From assembly GCF_000364705.1 (NCBI RefSeq), contig NZ_AQOH01000201.1, forward strand, positions 1 through 64,000: a DNA stretch of 64,000 bases, given 5' to 3'. Position numbers and translations under genes: made by a program. Positions 26,938-36,872 of the stretch are shown here, piece by piece. How positions within the stretch are numbered: the first letter of the stretch is position 1; each line of letters begins with the position of its first letter. Source of the DNA: Pseudomonas fuscovaginae SE-1 (GTDB lineage: Bacteria; Pseudomonadota; Gammaproteobacteria; Pseudomonadales; Pseudomonadaceae). The notes beneath the pieces were generated by a model. That model worked only from the letters and a program-made list of their open reading frames with translations, ran no database searches and had not been told where the DNA came from.

Positions 26938-29900
26938 TTGAACCGATTCCATCTGTATGCGCTGAATGGGCGCGCCGTCGCGCTCCTGGTCATCGGCCTG
27001 GTCGCGACTTTCGTCGGCTGCCAGGTTCTGCAGAACCTCAACGAGCAGCGCGCCCGGGACGCCCTTGCCAGTGCTGCCGACGGTGCGGTGGAGGCGGTGG
27101 TCGGTCGACTGCAGCAGTATCAGTACGGCTTGCGCGGAACCCGTGGCGCCATTGTCGCCAGTGGCGAGGAGAACCTGACGCGCGAGACGTTTCATCGCTA
27201 CAGCCTGACCCGTGATGTACCGAGCGAGTTTCCCGGAGCCCGCGGGTTCGGTTTCATCCGGCGGGTTCCGGCGCAGGACCTGGAGTCATTCCTGCAGCGT
27301 GCCCGCGACGACAGCTCGCCCAATTTCAGCATTCGCCAGTTCGCTCCCCATGAGGGGGATCTGTATGTCATCCAGTACCTGGAGCCCAACCGCGATCAGG
27401 CGGTGGCCCTTGGTCTGGATATCGCCTCGCAACCTGACCGGGCGCAAGCGGCGCGGCTGGCCGCGCGTACCGGCGAGGTGCGGCTCACTTCGCCGATCAC
27501 GCTGGTGCAGGCGGTGGGCAAGCCGAAGCAGTCCTTCCTGATCCTGCTGCCGATCTACAGGAACGGCATCGTGCCGAAGACCGAGGCGGAGCGGGAGGCG
27601 GAAGTCATGGGCTGGAGCTATGCACCGCTGATGATCGAAAGTGTCCTGAATGGCCTGGTGCCGCAAAGCGAAGCGGTCAACCTGCGCCTGCGCGATATCA
27701 CCGGCCCGGGGCCGGCGGTGGAGTTCTACCAGACGGCCCGTGGCGCGGACGCGGAGGCGACAGGGCTGCTGAGCCAGACTCTGGAACGGGAGATCTATGG
27801 TCGCCGCTGGCAGATCGAGCTGCAGGCCCTGCCGTTGTTCATCGAGCGTCTGCATCAGGTTTCGCCGCTGGTGGTTTTCCTGCTCGGTACTCTGGCCAGC
27901 GTGCTGGTGGCGGCATTGGCCGCGATTGCCGGGGTCAGTGCCCAGCGGCGTCTGCAGGTGCTGGCCGAGCAGGGGCGCCTGGCGCTGATCGTCGAAAGTT
28001 CGGCGGATGCGATCATCGGCACGACCCTGGACGGTGTCGTGACCAACTGGAACCGCGGCGCGCGCAAGCTGCTGGGCTACACCGCCCAGGAAGCGGTCGG
28101 CCAGTCGTTGCTGAAGCTGATCGTACCACCTGGGCAGGCGGCGGAAGAGGCCGAGATCCTCAGGCGCATCGCCCTCGGCGAGACGATCGTCAACCTGGAC
28201 ACCGTGCGTCACACCAAGGACGGTCGCAGCATCAATGTCTCGGCGAATGTCTCGCCGATCTGCGATGACAGCGGCACGGTGATCGGCTCCTCGAAGATTC
28301 TGCGCGACATCACCGCGCACAAGGTCGCCGAGGCACGGATTCTTGAGCTCAATGCCAATCTCGAAGAGCAGGTGGTCGAGCGGACGGCGGAGTTGCGGCG
28401 TATCAACCTGCTGTTCAGCAGCGTGCTGCGTTCGGCGTCCAAGGTGTCGATCATCGCCACCGACCTGGATGGCGTCATCAGCCTCTTCAACGAAGGCGCC
28501 GAGCAGATGCTCGGTTATCGCGCCGCGGAATTGGTGGGCAAGGCCACGCCGGCGATCCTGCATCTCGAGCAGGAAATCATCGAACGCAGCGTCGAGTTGA
28601 GCAGGGAGTATGGGCAAACCATCGAAGGTTTCCGCGTGTTTGCCCACAAGCCGGAGTTCGAGCACTCGGAAATCCGCGAATGGACCTACGTGCACAAGAA
28701 CGGCACCCATGTCCCGGTGAGCCTGGTGGTGACCTCGTTGCGCGATGAGTCTGGCACACCGACCGGTTTCCTGGGCATCGCGATCGACATCACCGAGCGC
28801 CGGGCGGCCGAGCATCAGTTGGACCTCAGTCTGCAGGCGACGCGGCTGATCCGCGATCAGTTGCTGATGGCCGCCGATGTGGCCGAACTGGGCATCTGGA
28901 CGTGGAATCTGGCGGACGACACGCTGCAATGGAACGAGCGGATGTTCGAGTTCTACAGCCAGCCATTGAGCCTGAGGGACAATGGCCTGACCTATGCGCA
29001 CTGGTATGAGCGCGTGCATCCCGATGACATCGAGGCGGTGGCCGCGCAACTGGCCGTGGCGGTGGCTGGCGAGGGCGTTTACGACCCGGTCTTCCGGGTG
29101 CTGGCGCCGGATGGCCGGATCCGCATCCTCCAGGCCGGTGCGCAAGTCGAGCGTGATGCCCAGGGCAGGGCGCTGCGCGTGACCGGGATCAACCGTGATA
29201 TCACCACTCAGAGCGAACTCGAGGCGCATCTGCTGCAGGCCCGGGACCGCGCCGACAGCGCCAGTGCGGCCAAGTCGTTCTTCCTGGCGAACATGAGTCA
29301 TGAAATCCGCACGCCGATGAACGCGGTGCTGGGGATGCTGCAACTGGTGCAGCACACCGAACTCAATGCCCGTCAGCGCGACTATGTGGTCAAGGCCCAG
29401 ACGGCGGCCAAGTCGTTGCTCGGGCTGCTGAACGATATTCTCGACTACTCCAAGATCGAGGCCGGCAAGTTGCGCCTGGACCTGCACCCCTTCGAACTCG
29501 AAGCGCTGATGCGCGACCTGGCCGTGGTGCTGGCGGGCAACCAGGGGAGCAAGGAAGTCGAGGTGATGTTCGACCTCGATTCCGAACTGCCGGCCAGCCT
29601 GGTCGGCGACAGCATGCGTCTGCAGCAGGTGCTGATCAACCTGGCGGGCAATGCCCTGAAGTTCACCCAGCATGGCCAGGTGGTGGTCAGCGTGCGCCAG
29701 TTGCAGCGCCTGGAAGGTCAGGTAGCGCTGCGGATCGAGGTGTGCGACACCGGCATCGGCATCAACGCCGAGCAGTTGCAACGGATCTTCGAGGTCTTTA
29801 CCCAGGCGGAGGCGTCGACCACCCGCCGGTTTGGTGGTACGGGGCTGGGGTTGGTGATCTGCAAGCGGCTGGTCGGCCTGATGGGGGGCGAGTTGCTGGT

Positions 29901-31257
29901 CGAGAGCGAAGAGGGCAGGGGGAGCCGGTTCTGGTTCGACATCACCCTCGACGTGGCCCGTACCGAGCCGTTGCGGTTGTCCTGCCCCGGCGTGGATTCG
30001 CGGATGCGTCTGCTGGTGGCCGACGACAACTCCATGGCCTGTGAGCTGCTGCTGCGTACCGTGCGCTCCCTGGGCTGGACGGCGGATACGGTGGATGGTG
30101 GCACGCGGGCAGTGGAGAGCGTACGCAATGCGCAGATGCGTGGCGAACCCTACGACGTGGTGCTGATGGACTGGCGCATGCCGGACATGGACGGCCTCAG
30201 TGCCGCCCGCCTGATCAGCCTGCAGGAGCAGAGCGTGCCGCCGCCGATGGTGATCATGATCACCGCCTATGGTCGTGAGGTGCTGGCGGATGTGCACCAC
30301 GAGGGCGATGCACCTTTCGTCGGCTTCCTCACCAAGCCGGTGACACCCCTGCAACTGGCTGATGCGGTGCAGCGGGCGTTCAGCAGCGAGGTGGTTCCGC
30401 AGGCGCGGCAGGAGCCGGTGCGTCAGCGACGTCTGACCGGCATGCGTCTGCTGGTGGTGGAGGACAATGCGCTCAACCGCCAGGTCGCCGACGAACTGCT
30501 CAAGGGCGAGGGCGCGCAGGTGGTCCTGGCCGAGGGCGGGTTGGAGGGGGTCAGCCAGGTTTTCTCCAGTTCGATACCTTTCGATGCGGTGCTGATGGAC
30601 ATCCAGATGCCGGATATCGACGGCATGGAGGCGACCCGGCGCATTCGCCGGCAACCCGGCTTTGCCGCGCTGCCGATCCTGGCCATGACCGCCAACGCCT
30701 CCAGCAGCGATCGCGAAGCCTGCCTGGCGGCGGGGATGAACGACCATGTCAGCAAACCCATCGACCTGGAGGAACTGGTACTGACCCTGCGGGTGCAGAC
30801 CGGGCGCGAAACGGTGCAGCCGAAAGTGCTCGAAGCCGCAGCGGCGGCGGATACGGTGCTGGAGGCGCGTCAGTCGATCATGGCCCGTTTCGGCGGCAAT
30901 ATCGAACTGATCTGCACCGTCCTCTACGGTTTCGGCGCGGAACTGGAGAAGCAGTTGTCGCTGTTGCCCGCCCATCTGCAGGAGCGCGACGGACCGGCCC
31001 TGGCCGCCGTGCTGCATGCGATCAAGGGCAGCTCCGGCACCATGGGGGCGCAGGCGCTGTCGCAGCGTGCCGGTGCGCTTGAGCGCGAGTTGCTGTATGG
31101 CGATGCCGCCGCGATTGCCCGGGTGCTCGACGATCCGCACTGGCTGCCTGAACTCCGGCAACTGCTGGTACGCAGCGTCGAGCAGTTGCAGGCGACGTTC
31201 GGTAATGGCTACCGCGGCGAATCGGCCCGCGACATGGCGGCCGGGCCGCGTTCTTGA
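26938..31257 (+). CDS. CHASE-domain hybrid sensor histidine kinase
   Basis: 1439 aa from a TTG at 26938; GAGGGA lies 7 nt before it and no closer ATG exists. Order: TM helix (~14-32), periplasmic CHASE domain (~40-290), TM helix (~303-328), three PAS domains (~345-460, 495-620, 645-765), HisKA with His788 in NMSHEIRTPMN, HATPase with GIGI and GTGLGL boxes, two receiver domains (Asp1078 in LMDWRMPD, Asp1221 in LMDIQMPD) and a C-terminal Hpt domain with His1360 in HAIKGSSG. A complete phosphorelay is thus on one chain and likely feeds the GGDEF-EAL regulator encoded just upstream. The ligand is unknown. Confidence 0.93.
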   Translation: MNRFHLYALNGRAVALLVIGLVATFVGCQVLQNLNEQRARDALASAADGAVEAVVGRLQQYQYGLRGTRGAIVASGEENLTRETFHRYSLTRDVPSEFPGARGFGFIRRVPAQDLESFLQRARDDSSPNFSIRQFAPHEGDLYVIQYLEPNRDQAVALGLDIASQPDRAQAARLAARTGEVRLTSPITLVQAVGKPKQSFLILLPIYRNGIVPKTEAEREAEVMGWSYAPLMIESVLNGLVPQSEAVNLRLRDITGPGPAVEFYQTARGADAEATGLLSQTLEREIYGRRWQIELQALPLFIERLHQVSPLVVFLLGTLASVLVAALAAIAGVSAQRRLQVLAEQGRLALIVESSADAIIGTTLDGVVTNWNRGARKLLGYTAQEAVGQSLLKLIVPPGQAAEEAEILRRIALGETIVNLDTVRHTKDGRSINVSANVSPICDDSGTVIGSSKILRDITAHKVAEARILELNANLEEQVVERTAELRRINLLFSSVLRSASKVSIIATDLDGVISLFNEGAEQMLGYRAAELVGKATPAILHLEQEIIERSVELSREYGQTIEGFRVFAHKPEFEHSEIREWTYVHKNGTHVPVSLVVTSLRDESGTPTGFLGIAIDITERRAAEHQLDLSLQATRLIRDQLLMAADVAELGIWTWNLADDTLQWNERMFEFYSQPLSLRDNGLTYAHWYERVHPDDIEAVAAQLAVAVAGEGVYDPVFRVLAPDGRIRILQAGAQVERDAQGRALRVTGINRDITTQSELEAHLLQARDRADSASAAKSFFLANMSHEIRTPMNAVLGMLQLVQHTELNARQRDYVVKAQTAAKSLLGLLNDILDYSKIEAGKLRLDLHPFELEALMRDLAVVLAGNQGSKEVEVMFDLDSELPASLVGDSMRLQQVLINLAGNALKFTQHGQVVVSVRQLQRLEGQVALRIEVCDTGIGINAEQLQRIFEVFTQAEASTTRRFGGTGLGLVICKRLVGLMGGELLVESEEGRGSRFWFDITLDVARTEPLRLSCPGVDSRMRLLVADDNSMACELLLRTVRSLGWTADTVDGGTRAVESVRNAQMRGEPYDVVLMDWRMPDMDGLSAARLISLQEQSVPPPMVIMITAYGREVLADVHHEGDAPFVGFLTKPVTPLQLADAVQRAFSSEVVPQARQEPVRQRRLTGMRLLVVEDNALNRQVADELLKGEGAQVVLAEGGLEGVSQVFSSSIPFDAVLMDIQMPDIDGMEATRRIRRQPGFAALPILAMTANASSSDREACLAAGMNDHVSKPIDLEELVLTLRVQTGRETVQPKVLEAAAAADTVLEARQSIMARFGGNIELICTVLYGFGAELEKQLSLLPAHLQERDGPALAAVLHAIKGSSGTMGAQALSQRAGALERELLYGDAAAIARVLDDPHWLPELRQLLVRSVEQLQATFGNGYRGESARDMAAGPRS

Positions 31258-31297
31258 AGGAGGCAGGAGCGACTCCTTATACTTTTCGCAACAGGGT

Positions 31298-31342
31298 CCC
31301 TGGCGGTTCCCGTGCCTTGGCACCTGAATCGCCAGGGGCTTT
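31298..31342 (+). terminator. probable rho-independent terminator
   Basis: CCCTGGCG / CGCCAGGG stem with a 24-nt loop that itself holds GTGCC...GGCAC, followed by GCTTTTC; 40 nt after the kinase stop. Confidence 0.6.
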
Positions 31343-31376
31343 TCATTGTCTGTCGAACCTGTTGCAGGAGCAGCCC

Positions 31377-32021
31377 ATGGACGCCGCAAAACCCGCGCTG
31401 ATCCGCGAAACCTTCCCCGTCGGCCCGTTGCAGTGCAACTGCACGATCATCGGTGACCCGATCACGAAAAAGGCCCTTGTCGTCGACCCGGGCGGCAACC
31501 ATGAGTTGATCCTGGCACGACTCGACGCGCTGGGCCTGAAGGTGGTCAGCATCATCCATACCCATGCGCACCTGGATCACTTCCTGGCTTCCGGCCAGTT
31601 GAAGGAGAAGACCGGCGCCACCCTGCACCTGCACAAGGACGACCAGTTCCTCTGGGACAACCTGGAGATGCAGTGCCGGATGTTCGGCGTGCCCTACACG
31701 CCGGTGCCGTCGCCGGACAAGTGGCTGGCCGATGACGAGGAGCTGGCCTGTGGCTGCGGGGTGGCCCTGCATACGCCGGGACATACGCCGGGCTCCATGA
31801 GCTTCTGGTTTTCCGAGGCTAGACTGTTGATTGCCGGAGATACGCTGTTTCGCCGTGGTATCGGCCGGACCGACCTCTGGGGTGGCGACCAGGCCACCAT
31901 CGTCCGTTCGATCAAGCAGCGGCTGTACACGTTGGACGAGGAGGCGACAGTGGTCACCGGGCATGGTCCCGACACCCGGCTGGGCGACGAGATGCGTGAC
32001 AACCCGTTCGTTCGCGGTTGA
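31377..32021 (+). CDS. metallo-beta-lactamase-fold hydrolase (glyoxalase II-like)
   Basis: 214 aa, ATG at 31377, GGAG at 31367-31370. The metal-binding motif H-x-H-x-D-H is present as HTHAHLDH (about residues 61-68), with later ligands in TPGHTPGS, AGDTLF and TGHG. This matches the YcbL/GloB-like subgroup, which hydrolyses thioesters such as S-lactoylglutathione, but the C-terminal glutathione-binding domain of classical GloB is absent, so the substrate is uncertain. Cytoplasmic. Confidence 0.9.
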   Translation: MDAAKPALIRETFPVGPLQCNCTIIGDPITKKALVVDPGGNHELILARLDALGLKVVSIIHTHAHLDHFLASGQLKEKTGATLHLHKDDQFLWDNLEMQCRMFGVPYTPVPSPDKWLADDEELACGCGVALHTPGHTPGSMSFWFSEARLLIAGDTLFRRGIGRTDLWGGDQATIVRSIKQRLYTLDEEATVVTGHGPDTRLGDEMRDNPFVRG

Positions 32022-32118
32022 TAGCTTTCATGGAATTTTTGCCGTCCGTCGTGTTCAAACGCCAGCACAGGTCTATCGCCAACGGCCTCTGCACCTTCAA
32101 TGAGTAGGAGCTAGATCC

Positions 32119-32922
32119 ATGTTCACCTCGCGTCGTTTGATTATCGTCGCTACCACCGTTGCCCTGCTGTCCGGCTGTGCAACGCAAAACCCGTATGACA
32201 ACCAGGGACAGGTGGAGCAGGGTGGCTCCTCGGGCATGAGCAGAACCGTCAAGTATGGTGGCCTGGGCGCGTTGGCCGGTGCCGTCGCCGGTGCCGCCAT
32301 CGACCACAATAACCGTGGCAAGGGCGCGCTGATCGGTGCCCTGGTCGCCGGTGCGGGCGCTGCCGGTTATGGCTACTACGCCGACCAGCAGGAAAAGAAA
32401 CTGCGGCAAAGCATGGCCAATACCGGCGTCCAGGTACAGCGTCAAGGTGATCAAATCAAGCTGATCATGCCGGGCAACATCACCTTCGCCACCAACTCCG
32501 ACGCCATTGCCAGCAGCTTCTACCAGCCGCTGAACAACCTGGCCAACTCGCTCAAGGAGTTCAACCAGAACCAGATCGAGATCGTCGGTTACACCGACAG
32601 CACCGGCAGCCGCCAGTTGAACATGGACCTGTCCCAGCGCCGGGCGCAGAGCGTGGCCAACTACCTGACCTCGCAGGGCGTCAACGGTGCCAACCTGTCG
32701 GCCCGTGGTGCCGGCCCGGACAACCCGATCGCCAGCAACGCCGATGTCAATGGCCGGGCGCAGAACCGCCGGGTGGAAGTCAACCTGCGTGCCATTCCTG
32801 GCCAGCAGTATGGCCAGCCGCAGCAGCAGGGCCAGTATCCGCAACAGCAGCAGGGTTACCAGCAGCAGTATCAGCAGCCGCAGGGGCCGGTGTACGGTCA
32901 GCCCGTCCAGCAGTACCCTTGA
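32119..32922 (+). CDS. OmpA-family lipoprotein (YiaD-like)
   Basis: 267 aa. Lipoprotein signal MFTSRRLIIVATTVALLSGC with Cys20, next residue Ala: outer membrane. Then a glycine-zipper segment (GGLGALAGAVAGAAIDHN, GALIGALVAGAGAAGYGY) and a C-terminal OmpA-like peptidoglycan-binding domain (ITFATNSDAI, IEIVGYTDSTGSRQLNMDLSQRRAQSVANYL, NRRVEV) that contacts diaminopimelate. The last 45 residues are an unusual Gln/Pro/Tyr-rich tail with repeated QQ. It is expected to tie the outer membrane to the cell wall. Own terminator follows. Confidence 0.92.
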   Translation: MFTSRRLIIVATTVALLSGCATQNPYDNQGQVEQGGSSGMSRTVKYGGLGALAGAVAGAAIDHNNRGKGALIGALVAGAGAAGYGYYADQQEKKLRQSMANTGVQVQRQGDQIKLIMPGNITFATNSDAIASSFYQPLNNLANSLKEFNQNQIEIVGYTDSTGSRQLNMDLSQRRAQSVANYLTSQGVNGANLSARGAGPDNPIASNADVNGRAQNRRVEVNLRAIPGQQYGQPQQQGQYPQQQQGYQQQYQQPQGPVYGQPVQQYP

Positions 32923-32944
32923 AGGCCTGACTGACTCCGGATGT

Positions 32945-32982
32945 AAAAAAGCCCGCCCGATCACAGATCGGGCGGGCTTTTT
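32945..32982. terminator. bidirectional rho-independent terminator
   Basis: AAAAAAGCCCGCCCGATC...GATCGGGCGGGCTTTTT between the OmpA-like gene and the convergent yhcB. Confidence 0.93.
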
Positions 32983-33000
32983 CGTAGCGCTGAAGTCGAG

Positions 33001-33438
33001 TTACTTCTTCAGGCCGTAATGCTCGTCGAGCATGCCGGGCGAGTTGGGTGCCTTGGGCGCGTAGTCACGCGGCGGCTCCTGGTTTTCCCGTGGCGGGGTC
33101 AGGCGTTCCCGTGGCGTCTGGGACGCTTCGGAGTGCAGGGCGGCCAGCAGGCGTTGACGGGTCAGCTCGTCCAGGGCCAGGCGGTTGGCGCCCTCGGCGA
33201 GATGGTCCTGCACTTCCTGGTAGCTCTGGGTGAGTTTCTTGACCAGGGCAGCGGTGCTGTTGAAGTGGGTGACCACCTCATTTTGATAGGTGTCGAAACG
33301 TTCCTGGATATCGTCCAGCTGACGCTGCGTGCTGCTGGGCGCGGCACTCGGGACCAGACGGGCGACCAGGAAACCGATGGCGACACCGGCAACCAGGGCG
33401 AGAGTCGGCAACAACCAAACTAAGAGCGAGTGTTCCAC
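33001..33438 (-). CDS. zapG: YhcB/ZapG-family inner-membrane protein
   Basis: 145 aa from a GTG at 33438 with AAGGA upstream. A single N-terminal membrane helix (LLVWLLPTLALVAGVAIGFLVARL, about residues 5-28) is followed by a coiled coil (TQRQLDDIQERFDTYQNEVVTHF ... LVKKLTQSYQEVQDHL, about 37-85) and a proline-rich disordered tail. This is the DUF1043/YhcB architecture; the E. coli protein links cell-wall synthesis and division. Symbol by family only. Confidence 0.85.
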   Translation of the reverse strand: MEHSLLVWLLPTLALVAGVAIGFLVARLVPSAAPSSTQRQLDDIQERFDTYQNEVVTHFNSTAALVKKLTQSYQEVQDHLAEGANRLALDELTRQRLLAALHSEASQTPRERLTPPRENQEPPRDYAPKAPNSPGMLDEHYGLKK

Positions 33439-33586
33439 GAGTCCTTCCTCTATAAACGGCTTTGCTTTACGTTAACGGCTCGGACCTGCGCTGTATACCG
33501 CGATCTTCTGGTCGCAAGCTGTCAGGCACAGACTTTTAGCTAGACGAGTCGACCCCTAGAGAGGTCACGGAGTTCATTCCTTGCTT

Positions 33587-34216
33587 ATGCGTGAAACCGC
33601 TTTTTTCATCGACGGCCCGGTCGGTCAACTGGAAGCCCTGTACCTGGACAACCCCGAGCCCCGTGGCCTGGCGCTGATCTGCCATCCCAACCCGGTGCAG
33701 GGCGGGACCATGCTCAACAAGGTCGTCTCGACCCTGCAACGCACCGCCCGCGACGCCGGGCTGATCACCTTGCGTTTCAACTATCGGGGCGTTGGCGCCA
33801 GTGCCGGCAGCCACGACATGGGCAGCGGCGAAGTCGATGACGCCGAGGCCGCCGCGCAGTGGTTGCTGACGAAACATCCCGACCTGCCGCTGACGCTGTT
33901 CGGTTTCTCCTTCGGCGGTTTCGTCGCGGCCAGCCTCGGCGGTCGCCTGGAAGCCCGTGGTCAGTCACTCAAGCACCTGTTCATGGTGGCGGCGGCGGTG
34001 ATGCGCCTACGCGCTGACGATCGCCTGCCCGAAGGCTGCCCGCTGACACTGATCCAGCCGGAAGCCGACGAGGTGATCGACCCACAGGTGGTCTACGACT
34101 GGTCCGCCGCCCTCGACCGTCCCCATGAGCTGCTGAAAGTGGCAGAATGCGGACACTTTTTTCATGGCAAGCTGACCGATCTGAAGGATCTGCTCCTGCC
34201 GCGCCTCTCGAATTGA
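33587..34216 (+). CDS. alpha/beta hydrolase
   Basis: 209 aa from the ATG at 33587; a TTG two codons upstream (33581) is closer to the CGGAG site and cannot be excluded. Cytoplasmic hydrolase with the nucleophile elbow G-F-S-F-G-G ([15 protein letters not shown]), the oxyanion-side [11 protein letters not shown], acid residue in PEADEVIDP and His in CGHFFHG. These features match the small dienelactone-hydrolase-like/PA4440-type group. Substrate unknown. It ends 25 nt before trpS, which suggests co-transcription. Confidence 0.85.
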   Translation: MRETAFFIDGPVGQLEALYLDNPEPRGLALICHPNPVQGGTMLNKVVSTLQRTARDAGLITLRFNYRGVGASAGSHDMGSGEVDDAEAAAQWLLTKHPDLPLTLFGFSFGGFVAASLGGRLEARGQSLKHLFMVAAAVMRLRADDRLPEGCPLTLIQPEADEVIDPQVVYDWSAALDRPHELLKVAECGHFFHGKLTDLKDLLLPRLSN

Positions 34217-34241
34217 TAGCAGTCTGACTAAGCGATTACCC

Positions 34242-35636
34242 ATGACGACTCGTACGCGTATCCTCACCGGCATCACCACCACGGGCACTCCGCACCTGGG
34301 CAACTATGCCGGCGCCATCCGCCCGGCGATCCTGGCCAGCCGTGACAGCAATGCCGATTCCTTCTATTTCCTGGCCGACTACCACGCGCTGATCAAGTGC
34401 GACGACCCGCTGCGCATCCAGCGGTCGCGCCTGGAAATCGCCGCGACCTGGCTGGCCGGTGGGCTGGATGTGGATCGCGTGACTTTCTATCGCCAGTCGG
34501 ACATCCCGGAAATTCCCGAGCTGACCTGGTTGTTGACCTGTGTCGCGGCCAAGGGTCTGCTGAACCGCGCGCATGCCTACAAGGCCTCGGTGGACAAGAA
34601 CGTCGAGACCGGTGAAGACCCGGATGCCGGCATCACCATGGGCCTGTACAGCTACCCGGTGCTGATGGCGGCGGACATCCTGATGTTCAACGCGCACAAG
34701 GTGCCGGTCGGTCGCGATCAGATCCAGCACGTGGAAATGGCCCGTGACATCGGCCAGCGCTTCAACCACCTGTTCGGCCAGGGCAAGGAATTCTTCGTCA
34801 TGCCCGAGGCGTTGATCGAGGAAAGCGTGGCGACGCTGCCGGGCCTGGATGGCCGGAAAATGTCCAAGAGCTATGACAACACCATTCCGTTGTTCACCAG
34901 CGCCAAGGACATGAAAGACGCCATCTCGCGCATCGTCACCGACTCGCGCGCGCCGGGTGAAGCGAAGGACCCGGACAACTCGCACCTGTTCACCCTGTAC
35001 CAGGCGTTCGCCACGACCGAGCAGGCTGACGGTTTCCGTGACGAGCTGCTGGGCGGCCTGGGCTGGGGCGAAGCGAAGAACCGTCTGTTCCAGTTGCTCG
35101 ATGCCGAACTGGGCGAGAAGCGCGAGCGTTACCACGAGCTGATTGCCCGGCCGGCGGACCTGGAAGACATCCTCCAGGCCGGCGCGCAGAAGGCCCGCAA
35201 GGTCGCTACGCCGTTCCTCGCGCAACTGCGCGAAGCGGTCGGTCTGCGGTCGTTCGTCAATCAGGTGCAGGTGGCCGAGACGAGCAAGAAGAAGGCCCCC
35301 AAGGCCGCGCGCTTCGTCAGCTTCCGCGAGGACGACAGCTTCCGCTTCCGCCTGCTGGCGGCCGACGGCGAGCAACTGCTGCTGTCGCGCAAGTTTGCCG
35401 ATGGCAAGGCCGCTGGCGCAGTGACCAAGCAGTTGCAGTCCGGACAAGTCTTGGACATTCGCAGCCAGGGAGGGCCGGTTCAGGCTGGCAATTTTGAGAT
35501 TCGCAGCGGGCGCCCTCGTTTCAGCGTCTGGTTGGAAGGTGAATGTGTCGCCGACAGCCCCGAGTTCGCCGACGAAGCGGCCCGTGACGCGGCCATCGAG
35601 GCCCTGCGCGTGGCACTCACGCCGGTTCAGGACTGA
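34242..35636 (+). CDS. trpS: tryptophanyl-tRNA synthetase with C-terminal extension
   Basis: 464 aa, longer than the ~330-aa typical enzyme. Class I synthetase that charges tRNA-Trp: the HIGH-like motif is TGTPHLGNY (about residues 14-22) and KMSKS is in [14 protein letters not shown] (about 203-216). After about residue 340 follows a Lys/Ala linker ([11 protein letters not shown]) and a ~100-residue appended domain ([32 protein letters not shown]) that looks like a DUF1508/YegP-type fold. P. aeruginosa TrpS is similarly long, so this is probably a normal genus feature. Confidence 0.94.
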   Translation: MTTRTRILTGITTTGTPHLGNYAGAIRPAILASRDSNADSFYFLADYHALIKCDDPLRIQRSRLEIAATWLAGGLDVDRVTFYRQSDIPEIPELTWLLTCVAAKGLLNRAHAYKASVDKNVETGEDPDAGITMGLYSYPVLMAADILMFNAHKVPVGRDQIQHVEMARDIGQRFNHLFGQGKEFFVMPEALIEESVATLPGLDGRKMSKSYDNTIPLFTSAKDMKDAISRIVTDSRAPGEAKDPDNSHLFTLYQAFATTEQADGFRDELLGGLGWGEAKNRLFQLLDAELGEKRERYHELIARPADLEDILQAGAQKARKVATPFLAQLREAVGLRSFVNQVQVAETSKKKAPKAARFVSFREDDSFRFRLLAADGEQLLLSRKFADGKAAGAVTKQLQSGQVLDIRSQGGPVQAGNFEIRSGRPRFSVWLEGECVADSPEFADEAARDAAIEALRVALTPVQD

Positions 35637-35727
35637 TCCAGCGCCCGGCCCGACCAAGGGCCGATTGCCATTCCCCCGGGCCATCGCTAAAGTGACGGCC
35701 CGTTTTTGTTACCTCGCTAACGAAATT

Positions 35728-36822
35728 ATGACGCCCCTAGAACGATATCAAGCTGATCTGAAACGTCCCGAGTTCTTTCATGACGCGGCCCAGGAAACGG
35801 CTGTGCGCCACTTGCAGCGCCTGTACGACGATCTGGTCGCGGCCTCGCAGAACAAACCGGGCCTGCTCGGCAAGCTGTTCGGCAAGAAGGACCAGGCACC
35901 GGTCAAGGGCCTGTACTTCTGGGGTGGCGTGGGTCGCGGCAAGACCTACCTGGTGGACACCTTCTTCGAAGCGTTGCCCTTCAAGGAAAAGACCCGTACG
36001 CACTTCCATCGCTTCATGAAGCGCGTGCACGAGGAAATGAAGACCCTGGGCGGCGAGAAAAACCCGCTGACCATCATCGCCAAGCGTTTCGCCGCCGAGA
36101 CCCGGGTGATCTGCTTCGATGAATTCTTCGTTTCCGACATCACCGACGCGATGATCCTCGGCACGCTGATGGAAGAGCTGTTCAAGAACGGCGTGACTCT
36201 GGTCGCCACCTCGAACATCGTCCCGGACGGCCTGTACAAGGACGGCCTGCAGCGTGCGCGCTTCCTGCCGGCGATCGCCCTGATCAAGCAGAACACCGAG
36301 ATCGTCAACGTCGACAGCGGCGTCGACTATCGCCTGCGTCACCTCGAGCAGGCCGAGCTGTATCACTTCCCGCTCGATGAAGCGGCCCACGAAAGCCTGC
36401 GCCAGAGCTTCCGCGCGCTGACGCCGGAGTGCACCCAGGCGGTGGAAAACGATGTGCTGATCATCGAGAACCGCGAGATCCGTGCCCTGCGCACCTGCGA
36501 TGACGTGGCCTGGTTCGATTTCCGCGAACTGTGCGACGGTCCGCGCAGCCAGAACGACTACATCGAGCTGGGCAAGATCTTCCACGCCGTGCTGCTCAGC
36601 GGCGTCGAGCAGATGAGTGTCACCACCGACGACATTGCCCGTCGCTTCATCAACATGGTCGACGAGTTCTACGATCGCAACGTCAAGCTGATCATTTCGG
36701 CGGAAGTCGAGCTCAAGGATCTCTACACCGGTGGTCGCCTGACCTTCGAATTCCAGCGGACCCTCAGCCGTCTGCTGGAGATGCAGTCCCACGAATTCCT
36801 GTCGCGGGCGCACAAGCCCTAG
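35728..36822 (+). CDS. zapE: cell division protein ZapE (AFG1-like ATPase)
   Basis: 364 aa from the ATG at 35728 (MTPLERYQADLKRPEFFHDAAQE). P-loop ATPase: Walker A GGVGRGKT (residues 66-73), Walker B VICFDEFFV, sensor LVATSN. ZapE associates with FtsZ rings and with membrane-protein quality control. The full family length and the C-terminal LEMQSHEFL are present. No clear Shine-Dalgarno precedes the ATG, but upstream candidates are inside the intergenic region after trpS. Matches the PA4438 context. Confidence 0.93.
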   Translation: MTPLERYQADLKRPEFFHDAAQETAVRHLQRLYDDLVAASQNKPGLLGKLFGKKDQAPVKGLYFWGGVGRGKTYLVDTFFEALPFKEKTRTHFHRFMKRVHEEMKTLGGEKNPLTIIAKRFAAETRVICFDEFFVSDITDAMILGTLMEELFKNGVTLVATSNIVPDGLYKDGLQRARFLPAIALIKQNTEIVNVDSGVDYRLRHLEQAELYHFPLDEAAHESLRQSFRALTPECTQAVENDVLIIENREIRALRTCDDVAWFDFRELCDGPRSQNDYIELGKIFHAVLLSGVEQMSVTTDDIARRFINMVDEFYDRNVKLIISAEVELKDLYTGGRLTFEFQRTLSRLLEMQSHEFLSRAHKP

Positions 36823-36872
36823 GACAGCGTCCGGGGCGTCGCTCGACGCCCCTCAGCCTCCCTCCCTGCGGC

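Noticed and set aside
27286..31389. 1367-codon open frame on the minus strand, opposite the hybrid kinase
   Set aside because: Same effect of codon bias; the + strand encodes a full, motif-rich kinase.
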